64,000 bases of DNA from NCBI GenBank assembly GCA_026398255.1, contig JAPLTG010000031.1, positions 1 to 64,000 of the forward strand. The letters are read 5' to 3'. Below are positions 25,179-32,600 of this stretch, one piece after another (within the stretch, counting starts at the first letter, position 1; each line of letters opens with the position of its first letter). This DNA is from Verrucomicrobiota bacterium (GTDB lineage: Bacteria; Verrucomicrobiota; Verrucomicrobiia; Chthoniobacterales; Terrimicrobiaceae). The translations under genes and the position numbers were made by a program. The notes below the pieces were generated by a model. It saw only the letters and a list, made by a program, of their open reading frames with translations, did not search any database and was not told where the DNA came from.

Positions 25179-27105
25179 CAAGGACTTGTCGGATGGCTAG
25201 TAGGATAGTCTGTGAGTTGCAGGGCTTGCCAAGAATCTTTCGCAGCCCGAGAGCTCGGAGGGTCTCTTGGTCGGGGTGGGTGTCGAGGCCGCTTGTCCCG
25301 AGGACTGGAATGGACGGCGAGATTTTATGAATGGCGGCGGTCATTTCCGGACCATCCAGACCAGGCATGGACATATCTGTGATGACGAGATCGATTTCCC
25401 CGACATGGCGCTTGAATACGGAGACGCCTTCCTCACCATCATGCGCGGTCAGCACTCGGTATCCGGATTTTTCCAGCGAGCGCTGCATGACTTTTAAGAC
25501 GGTGGATTCGTCATCAACCAACAGGATGGTTTCCCCGCCCCCGGCAGTCTTCGGTTCCAGTTTGATGGCGTGCGAGGGATTCGGCGCTTCGGCTGCCGAT
25601 GTCGCAGCGGGAAGGAAAACATGAAAGCTGCTTCCGGAACCCTCTTCGGTTTCGAGGGTGAGGAACCCTCCATGGCGGCGAATGATGCCGAGCACGGTCG
25701 CCAATCCCAAGCCGGTGCCTTTTTCCGGACCCTTGGTGGTGAAAAACGGCTCGAAGATTTTTTTTCGAATCTGGCGGGGGATTCCGGATCCGGTGTCGCT
25801 CACGCTGACGCGCACATAGCGGCCTGGTTTGGCGAGCGGTTGGCGGGCGGCGAATGTGTCATCGACTTCAAATCCCACCGCCTCGAGTCGCAAGGTCCCG
25901 CCATCCCTCATGGCGTCACGGGCATTCACGCAGAGATTTAAAATCACCTGCTCCATCTGGGTTTGGTCGCCGAGAATGGGAGGAAGTTTATCCTCGAGGG
26001 AAACCTGGAGCTGGATGGCTTTTGGGAAAGCCTGCCGAACGAAATTCGCCACCTCGCCAAAAAGGGAATTTATCTCGACGGTCTGCCGCTCGGGACCCAC
26101 GCCACTGGTAAAGGTTAGAATCTGGCGGACGAGTTCCGTGGCGCGACGCACATTCGAGTCCAGCATTCCCAAAACCTCCTGGCTTTCATTGTCTGCCAAG
26201 CGCCCCCGGAACATATCGAGCGCGATCGAGATGGGTTGGAGGATGTTGTTCAAGTCATGGGCGATGCCACCGGCCAGATTGCCAATGCACTCCTGGCGTT
26301 GCGCCCGGAGGCGTTCCTCCTCGAGGAGGCGCGACTCGGCGGCGTCCTCGTTGATGATGAGAATCGATTGAGGGTTTCCGGATTGGTCACGGAGGAGAGC
26401 CCAGCGGCTTTCCGCCACAAACTGCGTGCCGGTCGTTGTGGAATTCTTTAACTCACCGCGCCACTCCCCGGCGCTCAGGGCGATGCGTCTGGCTTCGGTG
26501 AGGATTTGGGGATCATTCCCGAGCTCTCGAGGAAGGGGGCGGCCGATCGCTTCGAAGGCGGGTAGTCCATAGAGTCTCTCCGCACCCATGCTCCAATAGA
26601 TCACCTGTCCCTCGAGATTTTGGATGATGATCGCCTCCTCGTTCCGGAGCAAAAGCTCGGTCTGTTCGCGTGCGTGGACTTCAGTCCTTTTGCGAAGCGA
26701 GTGGTCGCTGATGGCGCAGTAAATTTCGCCAAGCGAACCACCGGAAGTCTCGGCTCCCGCATCGATCACGACATGGCGGGTCGATCCATCTTTGCAAAGC
26801 AGACAAGCCTCTTGGTTTGCCACCTTCCCGATCATCTCGATGCGTTTCTTGAGGAATTTGAAATCGATCGAATCAACGAGAAAATCATCCGCCGGGCGGC
26901 TTAGAAATTCGGCGGGATCATAACCCAAAAGCTCCCCGCTGGCGCGGTTGGCGGCCAAGACGAATCCCTCGGCGGAGAGTTTCCAGATGATCACCGGCAG
27001 CAGGTCCCAAGTTTCGTGATTTGATAATGCACCCATTGTCGCGGAAGGCTGAGTGGTCGGGAACGGTGGAGTGAGGAGGGGGGCGGAAACGGCTGGTTTG
27101 GCCAT
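25171..27105 (-). CDS. PAS-containing hybrid histidine kinase with C-terminal receiver
   Basis: A 644-residue protein starting at the ATG at 27105. Order: two PAS domains (about residues 25-140 and 150-260), a HisKA dimerisation helix with phospho-acceptor in AGGIAHDLNNILQPIS (His at about 283), an ATPase domain (DTGSGIPRQIRKKIFEPFF, then TTKGPEKGTGLGLATVLGII), and a receiver in the last 120 residues (ILLVDDES, VITDMSMPGLDGPE with the phospho-aspartate). No transmembrane segment, so a cytoplasmic sensor. No separate response regulator or DNA-binding output is adjacent. First gene of a likely three-gene unit with the two-TM protein and cls. Confidence 0.9.
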   Translation of the reverse strand: MAKPAVSAPLLTPPFPTTQPSATMGALSNHETWDLLPVIIWKLSAEGFVLAANRASGELLGYDPAEFLSRPADDFLVDSIDFKFLKKRIEMIGKVANQEACLLCKDGSTRHVVIDAGAETSGGSLGEIYCAISDHSLRKRTEVHAREQTELLLRNEEAIIIQNLEGQVIYWSMGAERLYGLPAFEAIGRPLPRELGNDPQILTEARRIALSAGEWRGELKNSTTTGTQFVAESRWALLRDQSGNPQSILIINEDAAESRLLEEERLRAQRQECIGNLAGGIAHDLNNILQPISIALDMFRGRLADNESQEVLGMLDSNVRRATELVRQILTFTSGVGPERQTVEINSLFGEVANFVRQAFPKAIQLQVSLEDKLPPILGDQTQMEQVILNLCVNARDAMRDGGTLRLEAVGFEVDDTFAARQPLAKPGRYVRVSVSDTGSGIPRQIRKKIFEPFFTTKGPEKGTGLGLATVLGIIRRHGGFLTLETEEGSGSSFHVFLPAATSAAEAPNPSHAIKLEPKTAGGGETILLVDDESTVLKVMQRSLEKSGYRVLTAHDGEEGVSVFKRHVGEIDLVITDMSMPGLDGPEMTAAIHKISPSIPVLGTSGLDTHPDQETLRALGLRKILGKPCNSQTILLAIRQVLDE

Positions 27106-27196
27106 GAGAAAATGTGGGCGCAAGGTAAGAACTCGCGCCTGCCCGGTCAACCGCAAAGGCCCCGGTGGGCGATGTGTTTTTTCCAACCGCAGGCTG

Positions 27197-27226
27197 TTGA
27201 CCCGTCCGATCCAAAGCGTGTAGCGT
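27197..27226 (+). promoter_or_regulatory. Candidate promoter of the bactofilin pair, near-leaderless
   Basis: TTGACC (27197-27202) and TAGCGT (27221-27226) are spaced by 18 bases. The expected transcription start would fall only a few bases before the ATG at 27237, and there is no Shine-Dalgarno. Either a leaderless mRNA or a coincidental match. Suggestive only. Confidence 0.35.
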
Positions 27227-27236
27227 CCCGCTCGAC

Positions 27237-27650
27237 ATGAACCTCAACAACATCACCTCCTTGGTTTCGGAACCTTCCACCTCCAAAAACATCCTCACCA
27301 GCGATGTCGAGCTGACCGGCACGCTCAAGTTCGACAGCGAAATGATTTTCGACGGCAAACTCGACGGCGAGATCATCTCCGAAGGCGTTCTCACTCTCGG
27401 CAAAAATGCGGTCATCAAAGGCGAAGTTCGCACCAAGTCCGTCACGATCCACGGCACCGTGAATGGCAATGTGACGGTCCAAGAGCGCTGCGAGTTGAAG
27501 TCCAACGCGGAACTCCTCGGCGACCTCAAGGCCATGCGCATCATCATCGAGGAAGGCGCGACATTTATCGGACATTCGGAGGTTACGCCCGCCAAGACCA
27601 GCGGCCTCGGATCCCGCTCCAACTCCTCCTCCATCGAAAGCGCCGCCTAA
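27237..27650 (+). CDS. Bactofilin
   Basis: A 137-residue bactofilin (DUF583). A short disordered N-terminus precedes a right-handed beta-helix of repeating VxLxGxIxxxG units (residues 18-115: SDVELTGTLKFDSEMIFDGK, LDGEIISEGVLTLGKNAV), and a Ser/Gly-rich disordered C-terminus follows. Bactofilins polymerise without nucleotide into cytoskeletal filaments and act in cell shape or as scaffolds. The next gene, six bases on, is a second bactofilin-like protein, so the two may form one structure. Confidence 0.92.
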   Translation: MNLNNITSLVSEPSTSKNILTSDVELTGTLKFDSEMIFDGKLDGEIISEGVLTLGKNAVIKGEVRTKSVTIHGTVNGNVTVQERCELKSNAELLGDLKAMRIIIEEGATFIGHSEVTPAKTSGLGSRSNSSSIESAA

Positions 27651-27656
27651 GGCTCC

Positions 27657-28424
27657 ATGCCTCCCACACCGCCGAAGACACCGTTTCGGTGCCCGGAGTG
27701 CGGTTTTGTGCAGCTCGAGTCGCCCAACCTCGTCTCGACCAACTGCCGTTCCTGCGGCGCCCATTACGAAGTCACTGCCTCGGATCAAGTCCGCGCTGGC
27801 GGTGAAACTTCCCTACCTTCCTTTGCCGGAAAAAAAACCGGTCAGGGCAAGCCGGTTCATTGTCTCAAGTGCGGTCGCACGCATGAGGTATCGCAAAAAG
27901 CCCAGAGCACGATCTGCCCCGGTTGCTACGCGCCGATCGAGCTCATCGATGTCAGCATCAACGAAAGTATTTCCCGCGCGGTGGACACACGCGGTCACCT
28001 CAAGCTTGGCCCCAAAGGCATCATTGGGAATCCTTGGATCGTGTGCGGCAGTGCGCGCATCGAGGGGATTTTCAATGGTCACCTCCGCTGCGAGGGCGAG
28101 GCGCGCCTGGCCATGCAAAAACCCTGCCCCGGCCGCATCAGCGCGGGCTCGGTCATCATCGAGCGCAAATCCCAAATCGACAGCGCGCATCCCATCGAAG
28201 CCGATCAATTCGCCATCGAAGGCAAGCTCCGTGCCCCGATCAAATCCCGAGGCATCGTCCGAGTCCTCAAGGGCGGTTGGCTGGAAGGCTCCGTCACTGC
28301 GCCCTCCATGGTTGTGGAAAAAGGCGGCGTATTCGTCGGCGATTGCCGCATCCAAGCCGCACCCAAGCCCGCTCCTCCTGTCGAGGAATCCGTCGAACCC
28401 TCGGCTGAAAACTCCGAGTCCTAA
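27657..28424 (+). CDS. Bactofilin-like protein with two N-terminal zinc ribbons
   Basis: A 255-residue protein. Residues 10-35 and 67-92 are two zinc ribbons: CPEC (12-15) with CRSC (30-33), and CLKC (69-72) with CPGC (87-90), all eight cysteines present. Residues 115-235 form a bactofilin-type beta-helix (HLKLGPKGIIGNPWIVCGSA, EGIFNGHLRCEGEARL, IEGKLRAPIKSRGIVRVLKG), followed by a Pro/Glu-rich tail. The combination suggests a bactofilin filament that recruits or is anchored to a zinc-ribbon partner such as nucleic acid or protein. It lies six bases after a canonical bactofilin. Confidence 0.85.
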   Translation: MPPTPPKTPFRCPECGFVQLESPNLVSTNCRSCGAHYEVTASDQVRAGGETSLPSFAGKKTGQGKPVHCLKCGRTHEVSQKAQSTICPGCYAPIELIDVSINESISRAVDTRGHLKLGPKGIIGNPWIVCGSARIEGIFNGHLRCEGEARLAMQKPCPGRISAGSVIIERKSQIDSAHPIEADQFAIEGKLRAPIKSRGIVRVLKGGWLEGSVTAPSMVVEKGGVFVGDCRIQAAPKPAPPVEESVEPSAENSES

Positions 28425-28496
28425 AAGGTCGTGCGTCCAGCCCGTGTTCTGTCTTTACAGCAAAATAGCCCCTCGCCGATAGTCTTCGCCCTTTAA

Positions 28497-29795
28497 ATGA
28501 GCAAACCAATCGGCATCGGACTCGCAGGCTTCGGCACAGTGGGCGCGGGGGTTTACAAAAACCTACAGCGCAATGGCGCCCTCCTCGAGCAACGCATCGG
28601 CAGAACCTTCGAGGTCAAAAAAATCGCCGTGCGTGATCTTTCGAAGGCCCGCGATGTTCAAGCGCCGGCATCGCTTTTCACATCGAATCCTGACGAAATC
28701 CTCGGCGACCCTTCGATCCAGATCGTCGTGGAGTTGATGGGCGGAATCGATTTGCCGCTGGCTTTCGTTAAAAAAGCCATCGCAGCCGGCAAGATTGTCG
28801 TCACTGGCAACAAGGCTCTCCTGGCCGAGCACGGAAACGAGATTTTCGAACTCGCCCGCGAGAAGCGCGTGCCGGTTCTCTATGAAGCCGCCGTGGCCGG
28901 TGGCATCCCGATCATCAAATCCGTCCGCGAGGCATTTGTTGGAAACCGTTTCGAGGCGATTCATGGCATTTTGAATGGAACGAGCAACTACATCCTCTCG
29001 CGCATGACGGGGGAGGGGTTGGATTTCGCTCCGGTCCTCGCCGAAGCCCAAAAGCTCGGTTACGCCGAGGCCGACCCCGCGCTGGACATCAATGGCTGGG
29101 ACGCCGCCCACAAAGCCATCATCCTCGCCTCTCTCGCTTATGGTTTCTGGATCGACCCGAAGGATGTCCTCGTCGAGGGAATCGAAAAAGTCACCGCCGC
29201 CGACATTCGTTTCGCCGAGGAACTCGGCTACCGGATCAAGCTCATCGCCTCCATCAAAGCCGACGAATCCGGGGCCATCGAGGTCCGAGTCGTTCCGACT
29301 CTCATCCCGAAATCCCATGTCCTCGCCTCGGTGAATGGCGTCTTCAACGCGGTGGCGGTGAAGGGCGATGTCGTCGGTGAGGCCCTGTTTTACGGGCGCG
29401 GCGCCGGGCAGGACCCCACATCCAGTTCCGTCCTTGGCGACCTCGCCGAGGCCGCGGCCTTTTTGGAATCCCCGCGCCAGTCGGTGGGTTTCACAGCTCA
29501 CAGCCTTTACGGTCGTTCGAAGCCGATCGACGACACTATTTCCAAATACTACCTCCGCCTCGGGGTGGAGGACCGGCCTGGCGTCCTGGCCCAAATCGCA
29601 GGAACGCTCGCCAAGGCCGACATTGGCATTCTTTCCGTCATTCAGCCCGAGGGATTGGTCGATGGCTCGGTGCCGCTCATCCTCACGCTCCACGACGCCC
29701 CATTCGGTCCGATGAAAAAAACCGCACAAGAGTTGGCCTCGCTTCCCTGCGTGAAAGGCACACCGCTCCTTCTCCACATGGAGACTTTCCAATGA
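28497..29795 (+). CDS. hom: Homoserine dehydrogenase
   Basis: A 432-residue NAD(P)H enzyme converting aspartate semialdehyde to homoserine. Nucleotide-binding motif GLAGFGTVGAGVYKNL; catalytic region GGIPIIKSVREAFVGNRF and GILNGTSNYILSRM; KLGYAEADPALDINGWDAAHK is the family signature. A C-terminal ACT domain (about residues 350-430, LRLGVEDRPGVLAQIAGTL) implies feedback inhibition, typically by threonine. The stop overlaps the thrC start by four bases. First gene of hom-thrC-lysC. Confidence 0.97.
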   Translation: MSKPIGIGLAGFGTVGAGVYKNLQRNGALLEQRIGRTFEVKKIAVRDLSKARDVQAPASLFTSNPDEILGDPSIQIVVELMGGIDLPLAFVKKAIAAGKIVVTGNKALLAEHGNEIFELAREKRVPVLYEAAVAGGIPIIKSVREAFVGNRFEAIHGILNGTSNYILSRMTGEGLDFAPVLAEAQKLGYAEADPALDINGWDAAHKAIILASLAYGFWIDPKDVLVEGIEKVTAADIRFAEELGYRIKLIASIKADESGAIEVRVVPTLIPKSHVLASVNGVFNAVAVKGDVVGEALFYGRGAGQDPTSSSVLGDLAEAAAFLESPRQSVGFTAHSLYGRSKPIDDTISKYYLRLGVEDRPGVLAQIAGTLAKADIGILSVIQPEGLVDGSVPLILTLHDAPFGPMKKTAQELASLPCVKGTPLLLHMETFQ

Positions 29796-30886
29796 AGCCT
29801 CTGCTCAACGACAAGGGCGTGATCGCCCGCTACCGTGAATTTTTGCCCTTCACCGACTCGACCCCTGTTGTTTCGCTGAGCGAGGGATCCACGCCACTCA
29901 TCCACTCGCCGAAACTCAGCGAAAAAACCGGCGCTGAGGTTTACTTGAAATACGAGGGATTGAATCCCACCGGCTCCTTCAAAGATCGCGGCATGACGGT
30001 TGCCATTTCCAAAGCGGTCGAGGACGGCGCGCACACAGTCATTTGCGCCTCCACCGGCAATACCTCCGCCGCCGCAGCCGCCTATGCCACTCGCGCCGAT
30101 ATTCAGTGCGTGGTCATCCTTCCTGCCGGAAAAATTGCCATCGGCAAACTCGCGCAGGCCTATGTTTATGGCGCCAAAGTCGTCGCGATTCGCGGCAACT
30201 TCGACGACGCCCTCCGCATCGTTCGTGAATTCGGCGGAGTCGAGGGCGTGGGCATCGTGAATTCGATCAATCCCTACCGCATCGAGGGCCAGAAGACCGC
30301 TTCGTTCGAAATCATCGAGGATTTGGGCGACGCACCAGACATCCACATTCTCCCGGTCGGAAACGCTGGAAACATCACGGCGTATTGGAAGGGCTACCGC
30401 GAATTCCAAAACCTCGGCCTCTCCACGCGTCTCCCTAAAATGGTGGGCTTCCAAGCCGCCGGCTCCGCTCCGCTTTTCCTCGGCCATCCGGTTGAAAATC
30501 CTGACACCATTGCCACGGCCATCCGCATCGGAAATCCCGCGAGCTGGGATGGCGCGAAGAACGCTGTCTCCGAATCCGGCGGTTGCATCGACATCGTCAC
30601 GGACACCGAAATCCTCGACGCCCAAGCTTGGCTTGCTGGCAACGAAGGAATCTTCGTCGAACCCGCCAGTGCCGCCAGCGTGGCCGGATTGATGAAGTGT
30701 TTTTCGAACGCACGCTGTGCCACCTGCCCATTTGGCGCAGGGATTCGCCCCGGCGCAAAGGTCGTCCTGACCGTCACCGGCCACGGTCTCAAGGACACCG
30801 AGGCTCCTGTGAAGCACGGCGGATTCCAACCGTTGGAGGCCGACGCCACCCTCGATTCCGTCCGCTCGGTTCTCGATAAAAGCTAA
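29792..30886 (+). CDS. thrC: Threonine synthase
   Basis: A 364-residue PLP enzyme turning phosphohomoserine into threonine. The PLP lysine is in NPTGSFKDRGM (about residue 60), the phosphate loop reads PVGNAGNITAYW, and CASTGNTSAAAAAYA is the substrate-binding signature. This is the shorter bacterial class. A homoserine kinase (thrB) is not in the window. Coupled to hom by ATGA and nine bases before lysC. Confidence 0.96.
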   Translation: MKPLLNDKGVIARYREFLPFTDSTPVVSLSEGSTPLIHSPKLSEKTGAEVYLKYEGLNPTGSFKDRGMTVAISKAVEDGAHTVICASTGNTSAAAAAYATRADIQCVVILPAGKIAIGKLAQAYVYGAKVVAIRGNFDDALRIVREFGGVEGVGIVNSINPYRIEGQKTASFEIIEDLGDAPDIHILPVGNAGNITAYWKGYREFQNLGLSTRLPKMVGFQAAGSAPLFLGHPVENPDTIATAIRIGNPASWDGAKNAVSESGGCIDIVTDTEILDAQAWLAGNEGIFVEPASAASVAGLMKCFSNARCATCPFGAGIRPGAKVVLTVTGHGLKDTEAPVKHGGFQPLEADATLDSVRSVLDKS

Positions 30887-30895
30887 TTTCCTGAA

Positions 30896-32116
30896 ATGGC
30901 ACTGATCGTCCAAAAATACGGAGGAACCTCGGTCGGCAATCCCGAACGAATTCAAAATGTCGCTCGGCGTGTTCTCGAATCCCAGCGTGCGGGGAATTCC
31001 ATTGTTGTTGTCGTTTCCGCGATGTCTGGCGTTACGGACGGCCTCATCAAACTCGCAAAGCAGGTCTCCACATCACCCAGCGACCGGGAGATGGATGTTC
31101 TCCTCTCCACAGGCGAGCAAACCACGATCGCTCTCACGGCAATGGCCATCAATGCCATGGGCGGCAAGGCCGTTTCCCTCACTGGCGCCCAGGCGGGCAT
31201 CATCACGAGTGGAGTTCACACCAAGGCCAAAATCTCGAACATCGCGCCGCGCCAAGTCCGCCAATTTCTCGATGAGGGAAATGTCTGCATCGTCGCGGGA
31301 TTTCAGGGCCAGACTCAGGAAGGCGAGATCACCACGCTAGGCCGCGGCGGCTCGGATCTCACGGCAATCGCCATTGCCTCGGCGCTCAAAGCCGACATGT
31401 GCGAGATTTATACCGATGTCGATGGCGTCTACACCTGCGACCCGCGCGTGGTGCCGGATGCCCGCAAGATCGACGTCATCGCCTACGACGAGCTTTTGGA
31501 AATGGCCAGCAGCGAATCGAAGGTCATGCAAAGCCGCTCGGTCGAATTCGCCAAAAAATTCAAAGTGCCTTTTGAGGTGCGCAGCAGTTTCAACAATAAC
31601 AGGGGAACCATCGTGAAAGAAGAATCCATCGGACTCGAAAATGTCGTTGTTCGCGGCATCAGCCTCGAACGCAAGCAGGCCAAGGTCACCATCTGCCATG
31701 TGCCTGACAAGCCGGGTTCAGCCTCCCGCATCTTCACCGCGCTCGCCGAGTCGAATGTCATCATCGATGTCATCGTTCAGAATGTCTCCGTCAGCGGAGC
31801 CACGGATATTTCTTTTACGATGTCTGCCGACGAACTAGAAAAAGTTGGCTCTGTCATCGACCGCATTGCGGGAGAAGTCGGTGCCGGCGAGGTCATCAAA
31901 AAAAGCGGCATCGCCAAGCTCAGTGTGGTCGGAATCGGCATGCGCTCGCACTCCGGCGTTGCAGCCACCCTTTTCGAATGCCTCGGCAACGGCGGCGTTA
32001 ACATCCAAATGATCTCCACTTCCGAGATCAAAATCGCCGTCATTCTCGACGAGTCCCAGATCGACCACGCAGCCAAACTTGCTCACGCTGCCTTTGGGCT
32101 CTCCGCTGGCAAGTAG
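30896..32116 (+). CDS. lysC: Aspartate kinase
   Basis: A 406-residue class of aspartokinase with one kinase domain and two C-terminal ACT domains (about residues 260-400). Motifs: IVQKYGGTSVGN at the N-terminus, GFQGQTQEGEITTLGRGGSDLTA for the active site, and MRSHSGVAATLFECLGNGGV in the second ACT. First step for lysine, threonine and methionine, feedback-controlled through the ACT pair. Within the frame an internal start for a separate beta subunit is possible, as in other two-ACT aspartokinases. Last gene of hom-thrC-lysC. Confidence 0.96.
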   Translation: MALIVQKYGGTSVGNPERIQNVARRVLESQRAGNSIVVVVSAMSGVTDGLIKLAKQVSTSPSDREMDVLLSTGEQTTIALTAMAINAMGGKAVSLTGAQAGIITSGVHTKAKISNIAPRQVRQFLDEGNVCIVAGFQGQTQEGEITTLGRGGSDLTAIAIASALKADMCEIYTDVDGVYTCDPRVVPDARKIDVIAYDELLEMASSESKVMQSRSVEFAKKFKVPFEVRSSFNNNRGTIVKEESIGLENVVVRGISLERKQAKVTICHVPDKPGSASRIFTALAESNVIIDVIVQNVSVSGATDISFTMSADELEKVGSVIDRIAGEVGAGEVIKKSGIAKLSVVGIGMRSHSGVAATLFECLGNGGVNIQMISTSEIKIAVILDESQIDHAAKLAHAAFGLSAGK

Positions 32117-32175
32117 CTTTAAGAGCAGTGAATGGGGGATTTGGAGCGGACCCAAACGTCAAAAGCGTTTCGTTT

Positions 32176-32562
32176 TTAATCCAAGCCGCGATCGAAGAGA
32201 TCGGCTTCGTCCCAACCGAGAAAATGGCCGAACTCATGGAGCAGTGTCACGCGGACTTCTTCGCGGTAGGCGGCTTCGTCGTCTTCGCACATATCCCAGA
32301 GGTTGCCGAGCCAGAGAACGATTCGGGGAGGCTGAGGTATGCCCGAGTCTGCCGTCGTGCCGCCCTCGAAGACGCCGAGTTGGTCGCCGGCAATGCCATC
32401 GTCGAGCGCTTCAGGCGAGGGGAATTCCTCGAGAATCACGGGAACGGCCCCCAAGGCTTCGCGGATTTCGGCAGGAAGTGCGGTGAGTGTGGCGAGGAGT
32501 TCGTCTTCGGCCAAACGGAGGAGGTGGGAAAACGGGGTGTCGATATCGCCATCAAACTTCAT
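32176..32562 (-). CDS. Small zincin-like metallopeptidase
   Basis: A 128-residue protein starting at the ATG at 32562. The zinc motif HEFGHFLGWDEADL (HExxHxxGxxE/D-like, with aspartate as third ligand) lies near the C-terminus, and the segment RIVLWLGNLWDMC precedes it. This matches the short 'metallopeptidase family' proteins (DUF1025-type). These lack signal peptides and substrates are unknown. It is convergent with lysC and starts 38 bases after the stop of the long secreted protein. No partner identified. Confidence 0.82.
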   Translation of the reverse strand: MKFDGDIDTPFSHLLRLAEDELLATLTALPAEIREALGAVPVILEEFPSPEALDDGIAGDQLGVFEGGTTADSGIPQPPRIVLWLGNLWDMCEDDEAAYREEVRVTLLHEFGHFLGWDEADLFDRGLD

Positions 32563-32600
32563 GGCCACCCTCGCCCTAAAAAAACTGGGTCTGCCATCGA

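Noticed and set aside
28563-29792. 409-codon minus-strand frame opposite hom
   Set aside because: Antisense shadow of homoserine dehydrogenase; no domain.
32117-32175. Terminator between lysC and the convergent zincin gene (AAACG-tcaaaag-CGTTT)
   Set aside because: Only five base pairs; too weak to list as a feature.
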